Assembly: GCA_002633005.1 (NCBI GenBank)
Contig: NMRA01000031.1
Location: 682,996 to 746,995 of the forward strand
Source: Phoronis australis
Taxonomy: Eukaryota > Phoronida > Phoronidae
Direction: 5' to 3'
Length of the DNA stretch: 64,000 bases
Shown: positions 46,882-57,209 of the stretch, in pieces
Layout of the letters: each line of letters begins with the position of its first letter
Numbering within the stretch: the stretch's first letter is position 1
Notes under the pieces: model-generated
Database searches by the model: none
What the model saw: only the letters and a program-made list of their open reading frames with translations
What the model was told of the DNA's origin: nothing
Translations under genes and position numbers: made by a program

Positions 46882-47160
46882 CATGCGCGCACGCGGGGGG
46901 GGCTCGAGGGGCTCGAATGAGTCCCCCCATTTGGCAAAGTGGGCAACAAAAAGGTCCGCCCCAGAGAAACAAAAAGTCCGAGAAAACGAAATAAAACGTC
47001 CACTAAAAAGGCGCAACCGCTGAATTCAAATTTACAGAACGTACAGCTCTGGTCGTGGTACTGTTTTTTTTTTTAGTCGCATGACTATTTTGTTACTAAA
47101 AGGTCCACATGGCCAGGAATTCTAGCCCCCCCCCCATATTGAAGACTGGGTGCGCGCATG
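46882..47160. mobile_element. Miniature element with CATGsGCGCAC inverted ends, copy 2
   Basis: It starts CATGCGCGCAC, ends GTGCGCGCATG (perfect 11-bp inverse) and is flanked by an exact direct repeat TCTTA (46877-46881 and 47161-47165). Internal blocks (GGGGCTCGAATGAGTCCCCC, AAAGGTCCGCC, GTCCGAGAAAACGA, AAAGGTCCACATGG, a C-run) are in the same order as in copies 1 and 3. It is 279 bp. Confidence 0.9.
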
Positions 47161-48291
47161 TCTTATGGGCATGACTGACCGCTGGTAACGTGTATACATG
47201 TGCACCCTATCGGTAACAAATTGATAGCGTCACGATAGTCCTTTATTAAACTCAGTAGGTTTGTCAGGCATTAATCGACAGTCCTAAGTTCCATGAATTG
47301 AGGCGACCCTATTTTTTCATTTCCATTATGACCACGCAAAACATAATGAAAGTCATGTGAGAGTTATATACCCTTCGTTTTGTGACGGAAGGCAAGTCAA
47401 TTGTCAGCCAATCAACCTGACCACAATAAACAAATTGATACAGTATTGACTGATTAAAAACACGGATTTCTGTGACATGCCATGTAAGGCCTAAAACCAT
47501 TCTACAAAAAATGAATGATTAATCAAACCAAACAGATCCCGTGTTCAATGTAAAGTTCCACTGCCGGATCTACGTGCCAAATCAAAACTTTGAAGCAAAA
47601 TGAGTTCTTGTCTGTGGCGTTTTTCTTTCTTTGTTTTATTGTTTGCGTCAGTTGGGTATTGCATACAACTACTGCTTTCCATTATTTCTAAAAGCTATTG
47701 GCGTATTTACATTGGCACGACGTTTCGGAGATTGATGTAAATATACCAATATATGATAATACATCACCACCTCTAAGCGGTCTTAGGAAGATAGTACAGT
47801 TTGCTAGTGTTCATTCCGATGTCTCTATACAGGAGTCTAACTGAATGCTTTGCTGGAACGCAGAACGACAGTTTTGAAGTAGTAGTGTCTTGCACCTTAT
47901 GTTTTCAAGTCGGCCTTGGTATCGGCTTTAAAAAAGCTAAAAGGTGTGAATTTTAGCAGACTTCCTTCATGTCATAGTATTTTTAAGGTTTGTCTTTGTT
48001 TAAGTCAGTGTCCCAGTGCCCCTTTTTTCGGAGGCTACTTACGCGAAATGGCCTCGGCGGTGCTTGTACTGCCGGGATAATTGTATCCAATACACTTTTT
48101 CACACCGGCGTATGTGAATGCTGAGATTTAAACGAGTCTCCTTGTTGAGTATCAAACATGCGATGATTTTTTTTATTGAAATTGTGTAAAAACTACATGA
48201 CAGACCTAACGCGCCTTTAAAAAAGCGTTAACTAACAGTGTTGGTTTATGTGTTCATTTATTTTACGCTTGCGCCCTCATCCACTGATCAT
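47161..48291. other. Unassigned DNA
   Basis: No feature was recognised. Confidence 0.4.
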
Positions 48292-48440
48292 AGGTCTGAG
48301 TTCCGTAGAAGCAGGCATCTCACGAGTAAAGCTTGTTTCACCACGTGTTTCACGTGTAATGCCTAGTGATATGTCGCCATGTCTTTGGTGATCTTGCGTT
48401 TTCGCGATGTTTTCGCGTCTACGGAACGAACGCCAGACCT
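48292..48440. mobile_element. Palindromic miniature element, GTTCCGTAGACGC subfamily, copy 2
   Basis: The left end AGGTCTGAGTTCCGTAGA is mirrored at the right by TCTACGGAACGAACGCCAGACCT. The interior has CACGTGTTTCACGTGTAATG and ATCTTGCGTTTTCGCGA, vocabulary also seen in the GTTCAGTA family. It is 149 bp, the same length as the copy at 31614-31762. Confidence 0.7.
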
Positions 48441-48550
48441 TCTTTCCTAGCTTCGACAACAACGAGCGTCATCTTTATCTTCAAAACATTTATTTCTAAG
48501 GTTTTTTAATTTTATCTGTGGTAACCGTCAAATTTCCGTAGTTGATAGAT

Positions 48551-48784
48551 GGGCAGTGTGCGTTCCGTAGAGGGCTTTTTTGGTAGTTTGGAGAGGTCAC
48601 GCAAGATCACATGAGGCGTGTGATTTGCGAGCAAGTTCGTAGCCTCACTATAGTGATCAGTGGTCGGCACACTAACAGAGTGGCCGCCAATAAAGTGGCT
48701 CGAATGTTGAATTACGTTTTCTATAAGCCAAGATATTCGCCGCAAGTGACTTTCGAGTGCCTTGTGTTACGGAACGCGTCCCTG
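48551..48784. mobile_element. Palindromic miniature element, GTTCCGTAGACGC subfamily, copy 3 (longer)
   Basis: GTGCGTTCCGTAGAG at the left and TTACGGAACGCG at the right are inverse ends. A CACGCAAGATCACATGAG block inside resembles copy 2. It is 234 bp, so either diverged or carrying an internal insertion. Overlapping frames on both strands are by-products. Confidence 0.55.
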
Positions 48785-51700
48785 GTAGGAATTTGGTTGC
48801 GTTACTTATTTTTACCGTTTTAGCGCCACTCATATCTTGTAATAAGGGCTATCCAAGTTCTCATGACCCTAGGTCATCATCCTTAAGCAACCTTTCGGTT
48901 GTGGTACACTGAAAATGACACTTTCGTAGTTTATTACCTAGATACATGTAAAATAAGAAGTGGCATTGGGTATCATCAATGCAATTTCAAAGCTTGAAAC
49001 CAGCTAAATTAGGAAAGATTTGAGATTGCTTTCACATTTTTGTCACCTGTTCCGCATTTCCCAAAGAGGCACGTGGAGTTCTTCTGCCTGAAAGACAACA
49101 GAAATATTTTAGGTATTTCTAAAAAGATCCTATCAAATTTTCACAATTTTGATAACTGCCCTCATACTGTGCTTAATGAATGAAGATGATAATCTGACGT
49201 AAGCTGTAAAAATTTGCTGCACAAAAATGTTTACAAGGAAGCTTTGGATGAAACCCCAAATGTCCATCTTGTACCATTTGCCACCATTGAGGACATTCTC
49301 TGCATGCCTGTCAGAGTGAAGAGATTCCCACTTGTAACTTGTTAGATTACATGCTGTTTCAAAAACCAATAATAATTGTCTCATTTCCTCAGTCACCAAT
49401 ACAGGTAGTTCCATTTTTCACCACCATGACATTTTCAGTTGTGTGCTATTAATTTCCAGGCGTGTTTGCGTTCAAGGTGGAATAAAAACAGAAAACCAAG
49501 TGAAGAGTAAAGATTGTTGTCAAGGAGACTTTCATCGTCTGACAGTCACGTGGTGGCGCCAAAGTGGTGGAAGAAATACTTGAAATTTCTGCGCCACATT
49601 TCTCAAGAGAAATAAACTAACTGCAAAGGTGAGTTTCTGCAGTCAAGTTCTCACGTTTGTTTCAGCTGCCTACGCGACAAGAAATTGCCTCGTGAATAGC
49701 ATTGTTGACGATTGAAGGTTTTTTTTCTGTCATGATATTCTAATCAAAATTGAATTTTGCTGAAGCAGTCGTTCGCTTGCATGTGGATCGGGCGTACGGT
49801 CAATCAGTTTCAACCGAGGCGTGTGGTAATTGGACGCATTCACGCTTACACACTGAGATCCGGCCAGACTAATTCCATTTCATATAACGTTAATGCCCGT
49901 CATCTTGTTCAGAACATACTGGTTTATTCTAACTATACGCTGCGTGTTTATTTACATTCGGATTTGCGCGCTACCGGGGCCCGGTTTTGGGAACGAGCAA
50001 GCGCGACACTCCAGGCGGAACGTAAGTTTTTTTAATTACCTGTTTTCCGAGTAGATAATTATAGGAATAAACGGCATTGATGAAGACTATTCGCATTAAC
50101 GTCATATTTAATGTTATGGTCAAAATCAATCGCATCATATTATTTAGTCTACCAACGCTCCGTCGCAATGTCCAACATGTGTGATAGCGTGGGTGAGTTC
50201 GATATTACATTCTTGTGCATTCATGGTCTGCTGATAAAAAAGATTCAATGTCCCATTAGATTTGATAATTGTACTTAGTCGTCGTTTTAGTTCAGTTAGT
50301 AGAGATACTGGAGATTTCGTGCGACAACTTGTCAGTTGGTTGTGGTTCGTGGCATCTGTTCTACTGCGTTCGACAAATCACACGATTCTTTTTTCAATGG
50401 AGTCCATTCATTTCTATGGTGACAGTGTCAAAAAGCGGAAAGGAAATGAACAGCGGACCAGCTGTTGTCGCAACAAAACACACAAAGTACCATATATCTC
50501 AGGGAATGTGATATATAGTATCCATACACCATAAATTTAATGTACAATAAAACAGCGCCCCCTGTCAAAATAACTGTTGTTGGATTACTTACCGTTATAA
50601 TATTGGTCTCGTTTTGTTCCGGCTTGATAAGATTAGAAATGACTTCTTGGTTTGAGAGGAAATAACCATTAGTTATTGCTTCGGACCACATTCATAAAAT
50701 TTACTTATCACGGCGGGTAAGTTGGAGCCGCCGAAGCAGCATGAAGCCAGGGGAAGTTTGGCCATTTTATTGCAACCGATTTCAGTTCAAGCAACTGATG
50801 TGAACACGGTGACGTTAGAACAACTAAACCTGTGAGAAGAGGATGGTTTGTAGTAGTTTTAAGTAGTGCTGGGTACAGGAATGTGTAAAAACAGCGAGTA
50901 TTATCATTCATACCAATGTCGCCAATTTTCTGACGCAATCCTAAGAATACAACAGTTGCAAAAAGGACAAAGTACAACGTCACCACACAAAAAACACCCT
51001 AAGAGGTCACTTTCTGATCCCACAAGAAGTGTCTTTGTAGACAAGAAGCCGATTGAGTTCGTGTGTTCAGTTAAATATATCTCATAACGTCTTGTCTTTT
51101 CCCAGATAATGACACAGGCTCCTTCATTCGAGTATGTTATTGGACACCAAAGGGGAACCTTTATCCCCGTGTTGCAAGTATAGTCATGCACTGTCTAATT
51201 AAAAATCTAAACCAGTTCTGTAAATACACGTGCTTGTCGAATGCTTCTTGATCATCGAGGTCTCTTCTGTCGAGACAAGGCTTTGTTTGATTTTCTGGTA
51301 GTCATTTGTCAATCAATTGTTCCAGAATTACAACTAGCTTATAATGTAAGGGTTTCAACTTCCACAAGCTGATGCGTTTAGGCCTAAATCACACGCAGGC
51401 GCATTCATTCAAATTACGCCTTCAATGGTCAATAAGAAAGTATTGCATTTTTTTTTTCTTGATTAAGCTTAGGCCTACATCTTATAAAATAAAGATTCAA
51501 GCCTGACCAGTTGGTTTTGTTGTTACTTACATTATTACGGTGATCTTTTATACATTCGAATGTTCTAGACTTCAAGGTCACGCAAACAGGCCAGAGCCAC
51601 GAGTTGTCGTTCCGGATGTACACACCCGCGTGCCCGTTTTGATTTTGTGATGAACTGTGGAAGAGTGAAATAACCTCACGGCTGCTTCACAGTCTGGTTA

Positions 51701-52685
51701 GGACATGTACGAAATAATGTATATTGTCCATGGGTGCTCCAGACAGTATTAGAGTGTTGAACAACTAAACGTTTGAAATAGGCACGTGCGTCATGCACGT
51801 TTTCGCCGTGATATTATTCATCGATCGGCTTTCCCGATATTTTGCCTCTGCCTGTGCCTGTCTTAACCTACAGCAGGTAATGCAAGTTGTCCAACTTGTT
51901 ATGACTACCATTTATTGGAAGTAATTGAACAGTCCAATTTGTTTTGTGAACTGGAAATTACCAGTTAACTTGATTTAAAGTTTTCACTAATGACTTGGTG
52001 GGAATTTCAAGTTTTTTAGGCGTTAGTTACACTAATGGCATGTTTTTTATTACGATAAATGATTTTTGTCGCAAAGAGCTGCGGGATAGCAGTTCAATTA
52101 CCAGAAAATATAACAAAAATTATAGCAAAAATGGAATGTAGCGATAACTGATGTAGAAACGTTGTGACCGCTCTAGCTGAGTTTGCTTGCGACGCGAGAA
52201 CTGGACCATTGTACTCGTAGGCGAATTTTTTACGTTGCTGTTTTGCAGGTGGGGGTGGGTAAAAGAGGGTTTTGCCCGAGCATTTTCTTAACTTGTCGCA
52301 TTTTTCACTATTCGCGCCTAAATCCGGGGGCTAGTTGCTCCCAGCATGTACCCTGTCTACGCCAGTGTCTATAGGCTCGTATCTCAAGTACGGATTTCAC
52401 GATCACTTCCTAGAAGCCATAAACAGTTGTTTTTTTTAGCTCCGTAAATTCTAAAAACCAAGGTGTCAGTGGCAGAATTAGGCGTCACCTAGCGACCATT
52501 GGTAGTGCGATTTCATCGCACGAAATAAATGGCCTTGTAAGATAACACGAGATCTCGCAGTCATAAGTCATGGCTTTCGTTCAATTAAGATTTCGTTGTT
52601 GCTGGATTCCATGCATTGACAGAACAGATTATTCTCTTACGATCTTTGAAATTAAAGAGACCTTACAAGAAAAAACAGCAAAAGA
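48785..52685. other. Unassigned DNA, 3.9 kb
   Basis: Several 60-95 codon frames (49133-49414, 49757-50035, 50262-50534, 50866-51087) have no defensible domain. One, near 50440, contains a short GKEMNSGP-like string that weakly recalls a LINE ORF start, too weak to call. No element ends were identified. Confidence 0.4.
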
Positions 52686-52691
52686 ATTATT

Positions 52692-53390
52692 AGTAGTATA
52701 GTAAGTTGTTTAGGCGACCTGTTTGAGTGGGACCAAGGTCAAAGGTTATAGACCAAAGGTGAAAGTCAAATAGTCAACGGTCACATAGTTTGAGAGTACT
52801 GGAACGGGCATCATCCGCCAACCGGAAGGAAGTGACAATGACTTCATAGATCATTACGTAATAGGTTTAATTGGACCTCGATCCAATGTCAAGGTCATGC
52901 GTATCGTTAAACCGGAATGAAACGAGGTCAAATCGTTACTCACGTGACTGCTGAAATCATAAGGTTGGTTAGAGCGTGGCACCGTCCACCACCCGGATGT
53001 TCTGACACTAAGAAGACGTTGGAAACGTTGTGTTTTTAGAGTTCAACTGATCGAGAGTGAAAACAAATAGGGATTGTGTTGCATACTAAATAAGAACAAA
53101 AGGTCGATTCCCTTATTTTGCATGCTCCACGTGTCGTCGTTTGTTCTCTCGTATCTCTCAACAACAGATGTCGCGTATAACCCGTGAAAGTTTCTAATAA
53201 GGAGATATTGTAACCACCTAACTCAACAACAGATGTCGCGTATAACCCGTGAAAGGTACTAATAAGCAAACACTGTAACCATCTAAAATAGAACATAAAT
53301 TGTTTAAACGTGTATTAATAACAAAGTACATTATAAAACACTACAAAAATCATTAAGGCGTTCAGACACCATTATCCGTACAAGTGGTAA
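52692..53390 (+). repeat. Left terminal inverted repeat of the Polinton-like element
   Basis: About 699 bp, from AGTAGTATAGTAAGTTG to CCGTACAAGTGGTAA. It carries CATCATCCGCCAACCGGAAG near 52811 and repeated ACCGGAA words, and in its inner half a 65-bp tandem duplication (starts CTCAACAACAGATGTCGCG at 53157 and 53222). All of these have inverse counterparts on the right side. Confidence 0.85.
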
Positions 53391-53408
53391 AGTATTCGGT
53401 GTCCTGAA

Positions 53409-54010
53409 TTAAATGTTCAAAGGTACAGTGGTGACGTCGTCGTCGAACACCTGTCTTTCAGGATAAAAGTAGGTGAATGCACACCTCTCTTGCGGATAGG
53501 TATAAATGGTGTTATCGCCGCGTAACCTAAGTCCTTTGTTGAGGGCCGAGCTATTCTTCGTGGTCTGTAACACTTTGATATACCTCGCCTTATCGATTTC
53601 ATTTCTCTGCTTTTGTACTCCTTTACAGGTAAAATTAGATTTACAATCGTCCGCTCTCACGTAATACGTTTTAGAGAAAAGTGCGATGCAGTAGTCCCCT
53701 TCGAATTCCAACATCACCAGACCAGGCGTGGGCATGTCGTAGGCATCGTTTTTTTCCGTGTCTGTTCGCGGAAACCAGAGATACTTTTTCCCTCTCAATA
53801 TCTTCTCGGGTTTAATTGCGTTCGCTAGACAGTTTTCGGATATGGCCATGTCATGGGCGGCGTACCCATAGGGGGCTGGGGGGCTATAGCCCCTCCCCCA
53901 CTTTTATCAGTGCTGCGCCGCATGTACGCAGAGTCTTTGTCCACCTTGCAATATTCGAAACAAAAATCAAAGACATTTTTGGCCAGCTTGTCTCTACAGC
54001 AGCAAGATAC
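53409..54010 (-). pseudogene. C-terminal part of a B-family DNA polymerase of the Polinton-like element, interrupted
   Basis: The last 146 codons (53849-53409) are open and end with a stop at the inner edge of the left terminal repeat. They contain TPGLVMLEFEGD and ALFSKTYY in the first half and CAFTYFYPERQVF near the end, a pattern I associate with the thumb/C-terminal region of Polinton-type polymerases. Upstream, across a 69-bp insertion at 53852-53920, the minus strand reads CKVDKDSAYM (about 53921-53951), matching palm motif C (DxDS), in which two aspartates bind the catalytic metals. Position 2 of the motif is Lys where Thr is usual. Further upstream the similarity stops near 54010. The protein would have been the protein-primed replicative polymerase. 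The copy is truncated, interrupted and non-functional. Confidence 0.7.
53852..53920. mobile_element. 69-bp G-rich/C-rich miniature unit inserted in the polymerase frame
   Basis: It begins CATGGGCGGCGTACCCATAG, has GGGGGGCTATAGCCCC at its centre, ends CAGTGCTGCGCCG and is flanked by an exact CATGT direct repeat (53847-53851 and 53921-53925). The polymerase motif C lies directly on one side and the rest of the C-terminus on the other. With the duplication it adds 74 bp, so it shifts the frame. It is the same family as 32227-32370. Confidence 0.85.
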
Positions 54011-54568
54011 ATTCAGTGTGTAGAAATATGTTTTTCTGGCCAGATGATGTTGTGCTTGTATTTGCAATTGAAGGCTTTGTGTTGTCTTTTATGGAGACTG
54101 CCAAACCTATGTTGATGTTGTTGTGGCATAATGTTTTTTTTTCACAATCGACATGTTTGTGTATCAGCAGTGACAACATCCTGCCGACACAACCTCTCCT
54201 AATAAACTACATCATGAGCTCCAGTAGTTGATTTCTTATATTAATTCTCGCCCCAACTCCTCGTTCGCTCAGACAAATATGTGCGATCCAGTAACTGAGT
54301 GTTACAATGTCCTTCGTTGTAATAGTATACTCGTTTAAAAAATAGGTTTCTTTTCACGTAATTGATTTTCAGTTTGGTTCAAAATGTACTTAATTGACCC
54401 AGTATAAAGTAAAATTATGTGTAAGCCCAGTCTTTATGTGAAACTTACGTAAGTAAAACTTATGTAATCAAACGCGTTATTAATGTGAAGCATGTCTAGT
54501 CCGAGACAGAGGAAAATACTGTGCGCTAGGGAAATCTTACGCTAACAGGATTTGCATCTTTGGACAAG
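54011..54568. other. Unassigned interior of the Polinton-like element
   Basis: No further element gene was recognised. Frames at 53994-54231 on both strands lack known motifs. Confidence 0.4.
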
Positions 54569-54960
54569 TTACCACTTGTACGGATATTGGTGTCTGAACG
54601 CCTTGGTGATTTTTGTAGTGTATTTGAATGTACGTTGTTAGTGATACTCGTGTAAACAATATTAAGTTTATGTTCTATTTTAGGTCGTCACAATGTCTGA
54701 TGATTTACCTTTCACGAATTATATGCGACATCTGTTGTTGAGATAGGTGATTACTTACAACATCTCCTTGTTAGCACCTTTCACTGGTTATACGCGACAT
54801 CTGTTGTTGAGAGACGAGAGAGATCAAAGGGGATAATTTATACAGCGACGACACGTGGCAAAATAAGGGAAACAACTTTTCGTTCTTATTCAGTACGTAA
54901 CATAAACCCTATTTTGTTTCCACTCTCGAACAGCTGAACTCCACAAACACAACGTATAGA
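54569..54960 (-). repeat. Inner half of the right terminal inverted repeat
   Basis: It is inverse to 53022-53390, from TTACCACTTGTACGG to CTGAACTCCACAAACACAACG. The tandem duplication is present but more diverged here than on the left: TTCACTGGTTATACGCGACA and TTCACGAATTATATGCGACA. Confidence 0.85.
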
Positions 54961-56384
54961 CCTAATTCACGCCGACGGGAGGCGCGTTCCAAAACGAGGC
55001 TCAATACGATAGCTCTGTTGGCTTGTCGGCACAGTTGCGTTCCGCATTGCTCGAACAGCTAGAAAAATTACGGAAATTCATCTGTCTGTTTTACAATCCC
55101 TATGGACGTTGAGATTCGGAAGCGTTGGGCCGTTGCCATACACTGCGACGAAGGAAAATATGTCCGTGTAAAATTTATAAATGTTTTCGAAAAGTTAGAT
55201 CATATTTTGTCTCATATCGGTAGTGCCGAGCATCATAACAACAACTGGGGAATCTTCGGCCAGCCAGGCTCTGTTTACGGGTTAAAACATGAGGCATTTT
55301 GCTCTCCAAAAAGGACAAGGTCCACAATCCCTCGATTTTGGGCCGAATTATCGCCCTATTCTCCTCTAAAAATATTCAAAAATCACGCGAAATTCCCCAC
55401 ACGAGGCCCACCAAAAATTCCCCTAGCGACTGAAAATTTCTCTTCACACACAGGTTACAGTTTGGAAGAGCACAAAATGCTACTTGAGACAAAGCCTATG
55501 AGAACTTGCAACAGGGCGGGGGTGCTATTGATGGTGATCGGGTGGTAGATTTTTCCCCTCACTCGGCGAAACCTCTCAGAAGGCATAGGCACCTTTCCCT
55601 TCGGATGAACGAGGCCCCTGAAGAAACATGATAACTATGCTTGCTCTGTCCAGTTAACTAAACTTGACCTCTAAAACGAGGTTTTGCTTTGGATGAACGA
55701 ATTAGGTGTTTTAGTTTTAAAATTCAACTTGGTTCAGATTGACATTTGAAACCTAACACAGGAAATAGACGTAAGAATTATTAAAACCAAGAACGCAGAA
55801 CTGATGGTCAAATAATTTTTATTTTCAATTATTTTAATAAAAATATATTTAATAACATCAATTATTCTTTCAGATCAATGACAAATCAACTATTAGTCCC
55901 GGTAGTCCCTACCTCACCTGGACCTAGGCTATGCTTGATCAACAAATTAAACCGGATGTGACATCACAGCAAAATGTGATGAGCCACCACTGTCGAATAT
56001 ATCTTTAACTCATCAACAATACGAGCAGATGACAGGGTTCGTGTAGAAAGCATTCTCAACAATTTACAAGAAGAAACGTAACCCTGCATTCACCATAATA
56101 CCTAATCCGTAACACTACGATCGCCACAATTTGGTCATATTTACTTTTGATGATTCGAACCTAGTTTTCCGAAAAAATATACCCTTTCGTCAGACAACTT
56201 TTTAGTGCATTGAGTTGTTCTCTAAGGTATTTTCCTACATCTCTGCAGTTAATTATCGACACATTTTTAAGATTTAATATCCAGGTTGGACTCGAAAGAC
56301 CAGCCATTTAACTCACGCAATGTCAACTTCCGCTTTGTTTATCTCAGTGAGCCTCGCTTTGGATTTTAATGTGCGCCGCATGAG
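54961..56384. other. About 1.4 kb of DNA splitting the right terminal repeat
   Basis: On the left side of the element the two halves of the repeat are contiguous; on the right they are separated by this segment. It holds a 148-codon plus-strand frame (55102-55548, starting MDVEIRKRWAVAIHC) that I do not recognise. ACGTATA at the left border and TATACGT at the right border are inverse, hinting at a transposon insertion, but no clear target duplication was found. Alternatively the left arm suffered a deletion. Confidence 0.5.
55102..55548 (+). CDS. Unrecognised 148-codon open frame inside the right-repeat insertion
   Basis: This is one of the longest frames in the window (ATG at 55102, stop after 55548). 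The composition is mixed with no transmembrane segment, signal peptide or motif known to me; a His/Asn-rich patch (EHHNNNWG) and a Pro-rich patch (FPTRGPPKIP) are visible. No start-site context or splice evidence supports expression. It could be the coding remnant of whatever inserted here, or chance. Confidence 0.2.
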   Translation: MDVEIRKRWAVAIHCDEGKYVRVKFINVFEKLDHILSHIGSAEHHNNNWGIFGQPGSVYGLKHEAFCSPKRTRSTIPRFWAELSPYSPLKIFKNHAKFPTRGPPKIPLATENFSSHTGYSLEEHKMLLETKPMRTCNRAGVLLMVIGW

Positions 56385-56703
56385 TTATACGTCTAGTCAA
56401 CGCCTTCCGGGTGGTGGCGGTGTCACGCGCCCTTACCTACCTGATGATGTCAGCAGTCACGTGACTTCTGATTCGATCTTGTCTTTCTTCCGGTTTACCA
56501 ACGTCTTCCGCTTACACGCATGATCGAGATCCCTCTAACCAGTCCAATTAAACTTAGTACCTAATGACCCTCCTTCCGGTTGGCGGATGATGCCTCTTCC
56601 GGTTGCACCCAAAACACGTAACCTTTGACCTTTCACATTTGGTCTATGACCTTTGACATTTTCCCTGCTCAAACAGGTCGCTTAAACAGCTTACTATAAT
56701 ACT
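56385..56703 (-). repeat. Outer part of the right terminal inverted repeat
   Basis: It is inverse to 52692-53010. Shared words include CTTCCGGTTGGCGGATGATG (inverse of 52811-52830) and AGCAGTCACGTGA (inverse of the block near 52943). It ends TTACTATAATACT at the target duplication. Confidence 0.85.
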
Positions 56704-56709
56704 ATTATT

Positions 56710-57010
56710 GTAAAGATCACGTAGAAGCTTTGGCGTGACAAAAAACAAGTTTCAAGCGCCTTGCCCCGCTCAGAGGTCTTCGGTGCCATTCTTTGTGGCT
56801 CATTTAGACGAAATGTGCGTCAGAATTTGAATGAGGAGGCATCTGATAGATGCCAAGTCCATGAGTACATACATTGCTGCTGAGAGGTGTGTCGTCCCGC
56901 TGTTCCCCTACACTCATGTTCTCAACAGAAGTAACCCAGTCTCGGTGTACCAATAGTATGTACCCCCTGGTTGTTAATTCAGTTTCTTTCTTTAAACACA
57001 AATTACGCCA
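56710..57010. other. Unassigned DNA
   Basis: Nothing was recognised. Confidence 0.4.
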
Positions 57011-57063
57011 TTTTTGGCCATAGTACGATTAGAAAACGGACAATCGCCACACAAATAAAAAAT
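57011..57063 (+). repeat. 53-bp dispersed repeat, copy 2
   Basis: It matches 45004-45056 in the same orientation: TTTTTGGCCA, AAAACGGACAATCGCC, CACAAATAAAAAA. It is followed by CAACGTTTCGTCTATTCATAAGACATCATCAGG, wording often seen in retroelement 3' regions. Confidence 0.7.
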
Positions 57064-57124
57064 TCATGTTAAGTCAACGTTTCGTCTATTCATAAGACAT
57101 CATCAGGATATGTACAGTAGGACA

Positions 57125-57209
57125 ACAAGTGTCGATTACCAATCGCATCCTGTATCCCTTACTCTCATTTCACCACATGGATGTGACTTGAATGGTAATC
57201 GACACTTGT
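57125..57209. repeat. Inverted repeat with perfect 17-bp arms
   Basis: ACAAGTGTCGATTACCA (57125-57141) and TGGTAATCGACACTTGT (57193-57209) are exact reverse complements, 51 bases apart. The right arm abuts the TTAAGACTTAA end of a miniature element. Confidence 0.85.

Larger units (their letters stand above)
52686..56709. mobile_element. Polinton/Maverick-like relic with 6-bp target duplication
   Basis: An exact ATTATT direct repeat (52686-52691 and 56704-56709) brackets a 4012-bp unit (52692-56703) that begins AGTAGTATAG and ends in the inverse CTATAATACT. The first 36 bases of the two ends match at 33 positions. The inverted repeats are about 700 bp on the left and, on the right, split into 54569-54960 and about 56385-56703. 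A 6-bp duplication, AG...CT termini, very long terminal repeats with internal tandem repeats, and a B-family DNA polymerase gene together are diagnostic of Polintons/Mavericks. Full elements are 15-20 kb with integrase, packaging ATPase, protease and capsid genes, none of which I see. This is a deletion relic that cannot replicate itself. Confidence 0.8.

Noticed and set aside
50262-50534. Frame containing GKEMNSGP, weakly like a LINE ORF start
   Set aside because: Only a handful of residues match and no downstream LINE domain follows.
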